64,000 nt of DNA from Sphingobacteriales bacterium 44-61 (GTDB lineage Bacteria > Bacteroidota > Bacteroidia > Chitinophagales > Chitinophagaceae), in NCBI GenBank assembly GCA_001898405.1, contig MKTW01000001.1:496001-560000 (forward strand), in the 5' to 3' direction. Shown here one piece after another: positions 26,029 through 36,000 of this stretch. The notes under the pieces were generated by a model, which saw only the letters and a list, made by a program, of their open reading frames with translations, made no database searches and was not told where the DNA came from. How positions within the stretch are numbered: position 1 is the first letter of the stretch; each line of letters opens with the position of its first letter. Both the position numbers and the translations under genes were made by a program.

Positions 26029-27114
26029 TTATTTAATCAGTATTACATCATCCAGGTAGAATTTCTCATCCTGGTTGTCGGGTCCTTTGATCCAGAAACC
26101 GATCTGGTTAAATGGTGAGCCTGTTGCCCAGAGGTTCAAGGTGCTCAGTGGTATCTTGTAATAAGTCCATACATTGGCAGGCACGTTCACCGGGGCAGAT
26201 TGATCACCGTTGCCAAAACCTCCGGTCCTTTTATCGCCAGTGATATACAATATATGATCAGCCGCTGCTCCTTTTACCCAGAAAGAAAAATATTTGTAAG
26301 CAGGGTCAGAAGCAGTGCCGGGCCACCAGTTGGCAAAACCAAAGACGTGCCAGTTGCCTTTTGCATAGGTTTTAGAAACCGATTTGGTACCGGATTTAAA
26401 CTCGGTGGTAGAGATCACGGCACCATCGCCCCATGAGTTATCTCCATAATCAGGGCCATACCCGTCAGTGAAAATCTGGAGCGCCTTATCAAGATTAACA
26501 AATTCCTGCGTAGTGGTAGTCTTGCCCGTAGAATTGGTAATATCAAGCGTCGATCTTGCAATCTGTGTGGCAGGCATTTTGATCACCAGTGTTTTCCTCG
26601 ATTTAGATACAACAGCGATCTCTTCCGTAGTGCCGGTAAACACCACTTTTGATACATCTTCCAGGTTGTTGCCGGTAAGCGTGATCTCCACGCCTTCTGT
26701 AAAATTGTAATTGGAAACATCGCTGACGCTTGCAAAAGCCAGTACGTTGAAAGCAACTGACAGGGTTTTGCCGGCACTATTGGTGAAGATAATATTCTGC
26801 GATCCGCCATAAGCCGTATCAGGTACATGAAAGATCAGGTTTGATTCAGTATTGAGCGTTGGAGTAAACGGAGCAGGTACATTGTTCTTTTCAAAAACAA
26901 TACTGCGGATATCGCCAATGCCAGAACCCGATAAAGTCAGCAATTCTCCACCACCGGCTTCTGCAGGAGAAAGCGTACCGGATGACATATTACCGGGTTT
27001 TACATCTGGAGTTCCGTCTTTGTCTTTCTCGCAAGCACTGAAGAATATGACCATCGCAAGGATGGCTATACACCGGCCAGCAAGTTTATGGAAAAATATT
27101 TTTTTCATATACAA
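26029..27114 (-). CDS. Surface glycan-binding protein with IPT/TIG repeats (SusE-position)
   Basis: The 361-residue lipoprotein has a signal ending FFSAC (C28). Two immunoglobulin-like IPT/TIG domains follow (about 38-125 and 126-215), marked by GGELLTLSGSGIGDIRSIVF and GVEITLTGNNLEDVSKVVF. The C-terminal part (about 220-361) has a jelly-roll pattern with WWPGTASDPAYKYFSFWVKG and FYLDDVILIK and probably binds glycan. This is the usual architecture of the glycan-binding protein encoded after susD. It acts on the cell surface with the SusCD complex. It starts 30 bp after susD. Confidence 0.88.
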   Translation of the reverse strand: MYMKKIFFHKLAGRCIAILAMVIFFSACEKDKDGTPDVKPGNMSSGTLSPAEAGGGELLTLSGSGIGDIRSIVFEKNNVPAPFTPTLNTESNLIFHVPDTAYGGSQNIIFTNSAGKTLSVAFNVLAFASVSDVSNYNFTEGVEITLTGNNLEDVSKVVFTGTTEEIAVVSKSRKTLVIKMPATQIARSTLDITNSTGKTTTTQEFVNLDKALQIFTDGYGPDYGDNSWGDGAVISTTEFKSGTKSVSKTYAKGNWHVFGFANWWPGTASDPAYKYFSFWVKGAAADHILYITGDKRTGGFGNGDQSAPVNVPANVWTYYKIPLSTLNLWATGSPFNQIGFWIKGPDNQDEKFYLDDVILIK

Positions 27115-27144
27115 TGGTTTTGTGTGCTTGATTTAGTTGGGTGA

Positions 27145-28710
27145 TCAATAATAAGGAACAGGATCGAGGGCCAGAGCCGGGTCCTGCAGTATTTCACCGG
27201 CAGGTACAGGCAGGTACATTTTGCTTTCAGCAAATGTTACAGTAGAAGGAGAATCAGCTGTACCCCTGTTCTGCGCTTCAATGATCGCTTTCGCTTTGGC
27301 ATAACCCTGACGCTGTATATCAAACCAGTAATCGCCTTCAAAAGCAAATTCAACACGGCGCTCGTGCAATATATCATCCATGGTGATGGAAGATTTTGCA
27401 GGCAATTGCGCTCTCTGGCGCACAAGATTGAATGCCTCCAGTGCACTTGTTTCTGAAGTGGAAGCACTGGTACCCAACACAGCTTCTGCATAGATCAGCA
27501 ACACATCAGCATAACGTAATATCATGGTGTTGATGCCCGTGTTCATACCCAGCACCGCTTCACCACCAAATGCAGCACCAGGGCCAACCACATATTTGGC
27601 GATATTGGCACGGACAGCATTTTTCTGTCCGCCACTGTTCGTAGGCTGAAGCGTATCATATTTATATCCGTTTGCCATAAACGTATTGTAAGCAGCATTG
27701 GCATTCGTAGGCTTCCAGGCAGGAAGGCTCCAGCCATGCTCCATTATAGAACCTTTGCGGCGGATATCGCCAAACTCATATTCTTCCAGGATATCCCTTG
27801 AAGGAGTGTACAGTTCCCACATGGAAGCTTCTGAAGTTTGCAGGTTCGCAGGCCCGCGATCAGGGTTCTTCTGGTTGGCTGACCCCCAGGGGTTACTGGT
27901 CAATTGGTGCTGAATAGCGAAAATAGATTCAACGTTATTATTATTAGCGCTTGAATTGAACATGGCAGCATAATCAGCAAACAGGCTGTACCGTTTGGAA
28001 TCGATTACCTCTTTTGCCTTTATTTTGGCATTGTCATAATCTTTATTATAGAGATACAGCTTGGCCATCATTCCTTTTGCGGCATATTTTGTCAGGCGAC
28101 CGGGAACAGGATCTGTTTCCGGCAAACCAGCTTCTGCCTTTTGCAATTCTTCCAATGCAAAGCGAAGCACATCCTGTTTAAGATAACGGGGGATATTAAA
28201 ATTACCTGACAAAGCTGTTCCTCCCGGATCTGTTACGATCGGTGCATCTCCCCAGATGCGGCCAATATAGAAGTAAACCACCCCACGGAAAAAGTGGCAT
28301 TCTGCAATAGCAGGATCAATAAAGCTGGCATCACCACCCATTGTCTTTTTTTGTTCAAGCCCCTTGATATACTCACTGGTCCATCCGCCGATCTTATAAA
28401 AAACTTTCCATGTATCGGCAACGCGGACTGAGGTGGCAGCAAAAGAAAAATTGATAAAAGGAGGATCATCATTTCCTCCGGTATATTCATTGCCTGCCAT
28501 CACATCACCGATAGCATCCATGGCACGGTTCTCAAATCCTGACCAGGGCAGGCCATAAAGCGTACTGGTGAGGCCTCTAACTTCTTCTGCAGTATTGTAA
28601 TAATTATCGAGGGTGGTGCCATCCAGTGATGACCGTTCAATATAATTTTTCTTACACGATGCCATTATGATCATGATCACCAATAAGGCATATACACGTT
28701 GCTTTTTCAT
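27145..28710 (-). CDS. SusD/RagB-family nutrient uptake lipoprotein
   Basis: The 521-residue protein has a lipoprotein signal with C19 in MASCKKNY and the SusD family layout. N-terminal TPR-like helices include FFRGVVYFYIGRIWGDAPIV and GRLTKYAAKGMMAKLYLYN; a late segment shows RYADVLLIYAEAVLG and RRVEFAFEGDYWFDIQRQG. SusD proteins form the lid on the SusC transporter and help capture oligosaccharides at the cell surface. It lies 30 bp after susC and 30 bp before the surface glycan-binding protein, a tight operon. The bound glycan cannot be read from sequence; neighbours suggest beta-mannan. Confidence 0.96.
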   Translation of the reverse strand: MKKQRVYALLVIMIIMASCKKNYIERSSLDGTTLDNYYNTAEEVRGLTSTLYGLPWSGFENRAMDAIGDVMAGNEYTGGNDDPPFINFSFAATSVRVADTWKVFYKIGGWTSEYIKGLEQKKTMGGDASFIDPAIAECHFFRGVVYFYIGRIWGDAPIVTDPGGTALSGNFNIPRYLKQDVLRFALEELQKAEAGLPETDPVPGRLTKYAAKGMMAKLYLYNKDYDNAKIKAKEVIDSKRYSLFADYAAMFNSSANNNNVESIFAIQHQLTSNPWGSANQKNPDRGPANLQTSEASMWELYTPSRDILEEYEFGDIRRKGSIMEHGWSLPAWKPTNANAAYNTFMANGYKYDTLQPTNSGGQKNAVRANIAKYVVGPGAAFGGEAVLGMNTGINTMILRYADVLLIYAEAVLGTSASTSETSALEAFNLVRQRAQLPAKSSITMDDILHERRVEFAFEGDYWFDIQRQGYAKAKAIIEAQNRGTADSPSTVTFAESKMYLPVPAGEILQDPALALDPVPYY

Positions 28711-28740
28711 CCGAGTATGTTTTAGTGTAGTTGTTAAATA

Positions 28741-31700
28741 TTATAATTCAATATTAGCTCCGAAAGTGAACGTGCGGGGGTTGGGATAATGGCCCATATC
28801 CACATTCATCAAACGGATATTGTTGTTGAACGCGCCCACTTCCGGATCGTACCCTTTATAATCAGAAAATGTGTGCAGGTTTTGAATGGACATATAGAAC
28901 CTCACATTGGTGATCCTGGCTTTACTGATCAACCTGGTGGGCAATCTGTAACCAATCGTAACATTTTGTATACGCATGTAAGAACCGCTCTCCACATATC
29001 GGTCAGATATGTAAACGTTGTTCACATTGGTATTGGTAAAGCGAGGCAGGCTTCCGTTAGGATTATCACTTGTATACCGGTCCATTACCGTACTCATCTG
29101 GTTAAAATAGGCATTGTCCATTTTTTCCAGTTGCCATCTCAGGAAGTTGAAAATTTTAGATCCATAACTTCCTTGCAGGAATATAGAAGCATCAAAACCC
29201 TTGAACTGGAAAGTATTGGTCAACCCATAAGTGAATTTAGGCAGTGGGCTGCCGATGTAGGTAATATCGTTTGCGTCAATAACACCATCTGGTTTTCCTT
29301 CGGGACCATTCACATCCCTGAAACGGACGTCACCCAGCCAGGTTTCCTCCGGTTTGACTGTATACCCAAATTGAGGGAGGCTATTATCCAGATCGGCTTG
29401 AGTACGGAACAAACCATCTGTCACAAGTCCGAAAAAAGATCCAACTGCATAACCAGGATCGGTATAAGTGATGGTATAATTATCATAATAAACCCTTCCA
29501 ATGAGGCCAGCAGTAGAGTTGGCCATTTTGTTCAGCTTATTTTTAAAATGAGAGAAGATGAAGTTAGTTTTCCAGGTAAAATTCTTACTACGTACATTAT
29601 TACTGGTAATGCTGATATCAATCCCGTTATTCGACATATTGCCTACGTTTCCGATCGGCGCTTTCATATCATCCCACTGATCCCCAACGCCGATAAGGCG
29701 CGGGCCGGTAAGGAATAACAACATGTCAGTAGTGGTCTTTTTATAAACATCTACAGACAAATCAATAACACCATTAAACAGCGAAGCGTCCACACCAATA
29801 TTCTTTGTTACTACAGATTCCCAACTAAGATTAGGGTTAGCAATATTCAGGTAGTTTGAATTGCCAAATCCTACAGGGCCAGGCCAGAAACTAACTGCTG
29901 CAGTATGCGGTGGATTTTGTGCGCCGCTTGGCAGGTTTTGATTACCAACGGAGCCATAACCCACCCGGAGTTTCAAGTTGCTTACTGTTCCCTTCCAGTT
30001 TTCTGCAAATCGTTCGTTTGTTACAGTCCATGCAAAAGAGCCCGCAGGGAAATATCCCCATTTATTGTTGGGGCCGAAGTTGGAAGAACCATCCGCACGA
30101 ATGGTAAGACTTAAAGAATAACGGTTATCATAGGTATAAGCGCCGCGGGCAAAATATGATTCCATGGCCCATTGGCTTTTACCACCCCCCAGTTCCCATG
30201 TAGTACGTTCATTGCTGCCAGCTCCCAGATCAAGGATATTATTCTGCAGGTCTACTTTCTTGCCACTGATCTGCTCATAATAAGAATATTGAACTTCATG
30301 GCCGGCAGTAGCACTGATACTGTGCTTACCGAAATATTTGTTATAGTTCAGGTAATTCCTGATGGCATAATAATAACTGTTGCCACGTGAATCGAATAGT
30401 TGTGAACGCAGCGCTGTAGGTCCGATATTACCGGCCAGTTGATAAGCATTGTTATTATTCAAGCCAAGTGAATAAGAAATCTCATTGCGCAGGGAAAAGT
30501 TCTGCAGGAATTGTATATCCGCATAGATATTACCGAACACCTGTGAACTGGTTGATTTATTCCCGCGGAAAAAACTGCGTGCAATAGGATTGTCCTGGCT
30601 GTATTGAACACCACCGATGGTTTGTCCGCCACCCCAGGTGCCATCCAGGTTTTTAACAGGGATCAAAGGGCTTTGAATAGCGCCCCACCAGATAGTGCCT
30701 TCGGCAGCATCGGCCAGTGTTACATTCTGAATACTGCGGGATGCATTAGCGCTTACGCCTACTTTCATCCATGTTTTTAATTGATGGTCGAGACTGAAGC
30801 GGGTTGAATAACGCTTGAAGTCGGAACCGATCAGGATACCTTCCTGGTCAAAATAGTTGAGGGAGAGATAATAATTTGTTTTATCCTTTCCGCCGGAAAA
30901 ACTCAACTGATGGTTTTGCATGTTACCTGTCCGGAACATGGCGTCCTGCCAGTTGGTACCTTCTCCTAAAATAGAAGGATCGGCAAACTCCGGTGAAGGA
31001 GGAAGACCGAGCAAGGGTGCTGTTGCGTTCTGGTATTGAGCAAACTCACGGAGGTTCATCAGGTCGAGCTTGCGGGCCACGCGCTGTTGCCCGAAATAGA
31101 CATCGTAATTGATCCGGCCTTCACCGTTCTTTCCTTTTTTAGTAGTAATGAGTATTACACCGTTAGCAGCCAATGAACCGTAGATAGCCTGCGCAGATGC
31201 ATCTTTCAGGATATCTACGGATTCGATATCGCCGGGGTTCAGTGTGGCCATCACGCTATTGCCTGTTTGACCATCCGATCCACCCAGTCCGGCATAACCG
31301 GAACTGTTTTTGGTGTTGCTTGTAAAAGGAACACCGTCGATCACGATCAGGGGATCGTTGCTATTAATAGTAGTTACACCACGTACTTTAATGGAGACGC
31401 CGCCACCAGGCTGGCCACTGTTATTGATAACGGTAACACCTGCTACTTTTCCCTGTAAAGCCTGGTCAACACCAGATACAGGCAGATCTTTCAGGTCTTT
31501 GCTATTGACAGAAGAAATGGAAGAAGAGATATCTGCTCTCCGTTTGGAGCCATAACCGATCACGACTACTTCACTGAGTTTGGTGTCGGTAACAGTAAGA
31601 GCGCCGGTTACAGTTTGCTTTCCTTCTGTTGCAATTTCAATGTTTTTGGCTCCCACATAAGATACCACCAATATGGCCTTATTGGATGAAACCTGGATTT

Positions 31701-31893
31701 TGAAAGCGCCATTGGCATCGGTGGTGGTCATTTCCTTTTCTCCTTTTACCGTTACAGTAGCGCCGGTGAGCGGCGCATTGTTCTGATCAGCGATTATTCC
31801 GGTAACAAGTCTTTTCTGGGCGAAAAGTGAGGAGGAGAACAAGACGAACGCAATGACCATTGCGATTGCCCAAGGGAATCGTTTTTGTCTCAT
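28741..31893 (-). CDS. SusC-type TonB-linked outer-membrane transporter (PUL)
   Basis: The 1,050-residue protein has a signal peptide (about 1-25, ending SLFAQ), a carboxypeptidase-regulatory-like domain (about 27-105, LTGATVTVKGEKEMTTTDAN) and a plug with DLKDLPVSGVDQALQGKVAG and SIKVRGVTTINSNDPLIVID. A 22-strand barrel follows to the C-terminus. It imports large oligosaccharides with SusD, powered by TonB. No N-terminal secretin/TonB-short domain is visible, so anti-sigma signalling is unlikely. The divergent AraC gene is a better candidate regulator. The gene begins 221 bp from it. Confidence 0.96.
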   Translation of the reverse strand: MRQKRFPWAIAMVIAFVLFSSSLFAQKRLVTGIIADQNNAPLTGATVTVKGEKEMTTTDANGAFKIQVSSNKAILVVSYVGAKNIEIATEGKQTVTGALTVTDTKLSEVVVIGYGSKRRADISSSISSVNSKDLKDLPVSGVDQALQGKVAGVTVINNSGQPGGGVSIKVRGVTTINSNDPLIVIDGVPFTSNTKNSSGYAGLGGSDGQTGNSVMATLNPGDIESVDILKDASAQAIYGSLAANGVILITTKKGKNGEGRINYDVYFGQQRVARKLDLMNLREFAQYQNATAPLLGLPPSPEFADPSILGEGTNWQDAMFRTGNMQNHQLSFSGGKDKTNYYLSLNYFDQEGILIGSDFKRYSTRFSLDHQLKTWMKVGVSANASRSIQNVTLADAAEGTIWWGAIQSPLIPVKNLDGTWGGGQTIGGVQYSQDNPIARSFFRGNKSTSSQVFGNIYADIQFLQNFSLRNEISYSLGLNNNNAYQLAGNIGPTALRSQLFDSRGNSYYYAIRNYLNYNKYFGKHSISATAGHEVQYSYYEQISGKKVDLQNNILDLGAGSNERTTWELGGGKSQWAMESYFARGAYTYDNRYSLSLTIRADGSSNFGPNNKWGYFPAGSFAWTVTNERFAENWKGTVSNLKLRVGYGSVGNQNLPSGAQNPPHTAAVSFWPGPVGFGNSNYLNIANPNLSWESVVTKNIGVDASLFNGVIDLSVDVYKKTTTDMLLFLTGPRLIGVGDQWDDMKAPIGNVGNMSNNGIDISITSNNVRSKNFTWKTNFIFSHFKNKLNKMANSTAGLIGRVYYDNYTITYTDPGYAVGSFFGLVTDGLFRTQADLDNSLPQFGYTVKPEETWLGDVRFRDVNGPEGKPDGVIDANDITYIGSPLPKFTYGLTNTFQFKGFDASIFLQGSYGSKIFNFLRWQLEKMDNAYFNQMSTVMDRYTSDNPNGSLPRFTNTNVNNVYISDRYVESGSYMRIQNVTIGYRLPTRLISKARITNVRFYMSIQNLHTFSDYKGYDPEVGAFNNNIRLMNVDMGHYPNPRTFTFGANIEL

Positions 31894-31910
31894 ATAGCAA
31901 GTTGTTTCAC

Positions 31911-31918
31911 CAAAATTA
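31911..31918 (-). promoter_or_regulatory. Possible -7 box of the PUL promoter
   Basis: The minus-strand sequence TAATTTTG is an exact TAnnTTTG, but it lies only 17 bp from the susC ATG and I see no TTG at the -33 position. It would imply a very short leader, so it is only a candidate. Confidence 0.25.
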
Positions 31919-31943
31919 ACTTTGTTGCTCAGCGAAATACTAG

Positions 31944-31955
31944 TACTATTTTATC
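31944..31955. promoter_or_regulatory. Operator-like box, copy 1 (TACTATTTTATC)
   Basis: This 12-bp sequence recurs exactly at 32064-32075, 120 bp away in the same orientation. A shorter match, CTATTTTA, lies at 31969-31976. All three are in the susC/araC intergenic region, the expected place for sites of the AraC regulator. Confidence 0.45.
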
Positions 31956-32063
31956 CAATCATAATGCTCTATTTTACTAATCGAATCAGGTCAAAATCAA
32001 AAAGTCTTTTAATACAGCAGTTGCAATCGCATACATTTCTGATGCAATGAATTCATCAGGTAA

Positions 32064-32075
32064 TACTATTTTATC
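32064..32075. promoter_or_regulatory. Operator-like box, copy 2 (TACTATTTTATC)
   Basis: This is an exact direct repeat of 31944-31955, 40 bp before the araC-family ATG. It could mediate autoregulation or looping between the two divergent promoters. Confidence 0.45.
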
Positions 32076-32114
32076 TGCTTTTACTTACCTTTAATAGTAA
32101 CCAAGCCTTGTCAT

Positions 32115-32993
32115 ATGCAGAAAAAAATCATGCGGGAGATCACTCCACTCACCAGCAGCGATTGTTTCACTATGTTCAGCCGCGTGAAATCAAATTTTGA
32201 CTTCCCCCTTCACAGCCATGAAGAGCTGGAATTGAATTTTATTATGAATGCCAAAGGCGCCAAACGCGTCGTGGGTGATCATATCGGGGAAATCGATGAT
32301 CTCGAACTGGTATTGGTCGGTTCCAACCTGCCCCATGTTTGGCAAACACATAAATGCGCCAGCACGGAGATCCGCGAGATCACGATCCAATTCCACAAGG
32401 ATTTGTTTGATGAAAAATTTCTACGGCGCAATCAACTCAGCTTTATCCGCAATATGCTGGAGCGCTCTGCAAGAGGGATTTTATTTTCCCGCCAAACCAT
32501 TGAACTTATTCATCCACGGCTTACGATACTGGGACAGAAACAGGGCTTTGACTCTGTGCTGGAATTGTTCTCCATCCTGCACGATCTTTCCATTTCACGG
32601 AATATGCATACACTGTCTGACGCAAGCTTCAGCAATGCAGAACTTTCTTACAACAGCAGAAGAATAGAAAGAACGATCGAATACATGAACCTGAATTTCC
32701 AGAAACCCATCACTTTATCTGAAGTATCCAAACTGGCAAATATGACGGATGTCTCTTTCAGCCGTTTCTTTAAAAACAGGACCGGCATCACTTTCATGGA
32801 CAGTTTGCTGGAAATGAGGCTGGGCCATGCATCCAGGTTGCTGATAGACACTACCCAGTCTATAGCAGAAGTGGCTTATAATTGCGGGTTCAATAATATA
32901 TCCAATTTCAACCGTCTCTTCCGGAAGAAAAAAGGATGCACACCAAAAGAGTTCAGGGAGAACTACAGTTATGACAACAGGGTGTTCATCTAA
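32115..32993 (+). CDS. AraC-family transcriptional regulator of the PUL
   Basis: The 292-residue protein has an N-terminal cupin-like sensor domain (about 20-110; FPLHSHEELELNFIMN and LVGSNLPHVWQ) and a C-terminal AraC-type double helix-turn-helix (about 185-285). The latter includes PITLSEVSKLANMTDVSFSR and the signature SIAEVAYNCGFNNISNFNRL with the closing GCTPKEFRENY. Such regulators bind a sugar in the cupin and activate the adjacent transport genes. It is divergent from susC, and repeated boxes lie between the two. The inducer is unknown; a mannan oligosaccharide is inferred from context. Confidence 0.93.
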   Translation: MQKKIMREITPLTSSDCFTMFSRVKSNFDFPLHSHEELELNFIMNAKGAKRVVGDHIGEIDDLELVLVGSNLPHVWQTHKCASTEIREITIQFHKDLFDEKFLRRNQLSFIRNMLERSARGILFSRQTIELIHPRLTILGQKQGFDSVLELFSILHDLSISRNMHTLSDASFSNAELSYNSRRIERTIEYMNLNFQKPITLSEVSKLANMTDVSFSRFFKNRTGITFMDSLLEMRLGHASRLLIDTTQSIAEVAYNCGFNNISNFNRLFRKKKGCTPKEFRENYSYDNRVFI

Positions 32994-32998
32994 TAAAA

Positions 32999-33022
32999 CA
33001 TCCCGGTTATAAAACCGGGATG
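32999..33022. terminator. Hairpin between the convergent araC-family and nrdJ genes
   Basis: CATCCCGGTT (32999-33008) and AACCGGGATG (33013-33022) form a 10-bp perfect stem with the loop ATAA. On the minus strand it is followed by TGTTTTATT, so it could stop nrdJ transcription as well as araC transcription. Confidence 0.6.
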
Positions 33023-33066
33023 CATTCAAGGTACATTGTTATTGTGGTTTTCCGTCCTTACTTATT

Positions 33067-36000
33067 TTAACTGCAACCACCCTGGTTGCCGCAATTCAGG
33101 CATTTATAGCAAGTGCCGCTGCGCATCATGATATGCCCGCACACGTTACAAGCGGGTGCATCACTCTGCATATTCTTTGCTGCAGCATTCACAGCTTCCA
33201 TACCTGTATCTGCTTTCTTTACAGGTTGTACTGCCCGATGGGCTTTTGCAGGCTGTGGTGTAACACTCCCGGTTGATGGCGTAATACGCACACTGGAAAG
33301 CTCGGGATCTTTCACATATTCCAGTCCATTGGAAGGCACATCATCCCAATCATCTGCACCTGTATTCATCACTTCAGGTTTATCCAGTACATGCACCAGG
33401 TCTGTACGGCCAAGGTATTCATAACCCAATACGCGGAAGATAAAGTCAACGATCGAAGTAGTGGATTTGATATTCGGATGTTCTACAAAACCTGAAGGGT
33501 CAAACTTGGTAAAGGCGAACTTATCTACAAACTCTTCCAGCGGCACACCATATTGAAGGCCGATTGAAATGGAGATCGCAAAGCAGTTCATCATGCTGCG
33601 CATGGTAGCTCCTTCCTTGGCCATATCGATAAAGATCTCTCCCAAAGTTCCATCTCCATATTCACCTGTGCGCAGGAAGATCGCCTGGCCATTGATCTTG
33701 GCTTTCTGTGTAAAGCCTCTTCTCTTGGCAGGCAGGGCGCGGCGTTCAACAATACTGGCCAGTTTTCTTTTCAACTTGGTATCAGGCGAAGCCTGTACCC
33801 TTTTCTGCACTTCTTCCAGCAGTTCATCAACAGTGAGTTTTCCCAGATCAACAATATTGGACACTGCGGGTTGCGCTGCCGCTTTTTCTGTAGCTTCTTC
33901 TGCGGCTGTTTCTGTTTTCTTTTTCTTATCCGATTTATTGCTGAGCGGTTGGGAAAGTTTGGAGCCATCACGGTAGAGTGCGCAGGCTTTCAATCCTAAT
34001 TCCCAGCTTAGTAAATAAGCATCAGCGATCTCTTCCACGTTTGCTTCATGTGGCAGGTTGATCGTTTTGGAAATAGCACCGCTGATAAAGGGTTGTGCCG
34101 CTCCCATCATACGGATATGACCATGCGCATGAATGTAACGCTCGCCCTTCTTGCCGCATTTATTGGCACAATCAAAAACAGGCAGATGCTCTTCTTTGAG
34201 CAAAGGCGCACCTTCCAGCATCATGGTACCGCATACGTAATCGTTGGCGGCTTCAATTTGCTCTTCCGTAAAACCTAATGCTTCAAGCAGGCTCCATTCA
34301 AAATCATTGTACTGCTCAGCAGTGAAACCCAGCCTTTGCAGGCATTCTTCACCTAATGTATATTTATTGAATACAAAAGCGATATCAAATGCAGAAACAA
34401 CCGCTGCATCCAGCTTTTTGATCTCTTCGGCTATAAACCCTTTTTCGCTCAGCGTTTGATGATTGATAAACGGCGCACCGGCAAAAGAAGCAGCACCTAC
34501 AGCATATTTAATGATCGCCTCCGTTTCTTTTGGAGAATAGCCCAGGTTGCGGAGTGCATCGGGCACTGATTGGTTGATGATCTTGAAATAACCACCACCC
34601 GATAATTTTTTAAATTTCACCAGTGCAAAATCAGGTTCAACACCGGTTGTATCGCAATCCATTACCAGGCCAATGGTACCGGTTGGTGCGATCACTGTTG
34701 CCTGTGCATTACGGTATCCGTATTTTTCACCCAGTTCCACTGCATCATCCCATGCTTTGCAGGCAGCTTTAAGCATGTAATCAGGGCAATGTTCTGCTTT
34801 CAATCCCTGGGGTTTCAGGCTCAGTCCTTCGTATTCGTCTGCATCATAAGCAGCGAGACGGTGATTGCGCATTACACGCATCATGTGCTCTTTGTTTTCT
34901 TCATAACGCGGGAAAGCACCTAGCGCTGCAGCCATTTCTGCTGAAGTTTTATACGCGATGCCGGTCATGATAGCGGTGATCGCTCCGGCAATAGCACGCG
35001 CTTCTTCACTGTCGTAAGGAATGCCGCTCACCATCAGCAAGGTGCCGAGGTTGGCATAACCCAATCCAAGTGTGCGGTATTCATAACTCAGTTGCGCTAC
35101 TTCACGGGAAGGGAACTGTGCCATCAATACCGATACTTCCAGTACAACTGTCCACAAGCGGCAATTGTATTCATATCCTTCTACATCAAAATGATTTTTG
35201 TCCTTATCATAAAACTTCATGAGGTTGGCAGATGCAAGATTGCAGGCCGTATTGTCGAGGAACATGTATTCGGAGCAGGGATTGGAAGCCCTGATCTCTC
35301 CGCCTGCCGGGCAGGTATGCCATTCGTTGATCGTCGTATTGTATTGTGTTCCCGGGTCTGCACAGCGCCAGGCTGCATAAGCGATCTGGTCCCACAGCGC
35401 TTTGGAAGGCACTTTCTTCATTACTCTGCCATCCATGCGCCCTTTCAATTCCCAGTCTTCTCCATTCTTCAGCCTATCGAAGAATGAATTGGGGATACGG
35501 ACAGAATTATTGGAGTTCTGACCGCTCACTGTTTTATATGCTTCTCCTTCATAATCGGATGCATAACCGGCGGCGATAAGCGCACCTACTTTCTTTTCTT
35601 CTTCCACTTTCCAGTTGATGAACTCCACTATTTCAGGATGGTCGAGGTCAAGACAAACCATTTTAGCAGCCCTACGGGTAGTGCCACCGCTTTTGATAGC
35701 GCCTGCTGCCCTGTCTCCTATTTTCAGAAAGCTCATCAATCCGCTGGAAGTGCCGCCACCGCTCAGTTTCTCACCTTCACCACGGAGGTTGGAATAGTTG
35801 GTACCAACGCCTGAACCATATTTGAATATACGTGCTTCACGCACCCAGAGGTCCATGATACCGCCTTCATTCACGAGATCATCATCCACACTCAGGATAA
35901 AACAAGCGTGTGGCTGAGGACGCTCGTAAGCATTCTTTGATTTCTTCAATTCGCCATCGGCAGGGTCTACATAATAGTGTCCCTGTGGTTTGCCGGCAAT

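Noticed and set aside
28789-29718. 309-residue plus-strand frame opposite susC
   Set aside because: It is antisense to a conserved barrel region, with no signal peptide, domain or start context.
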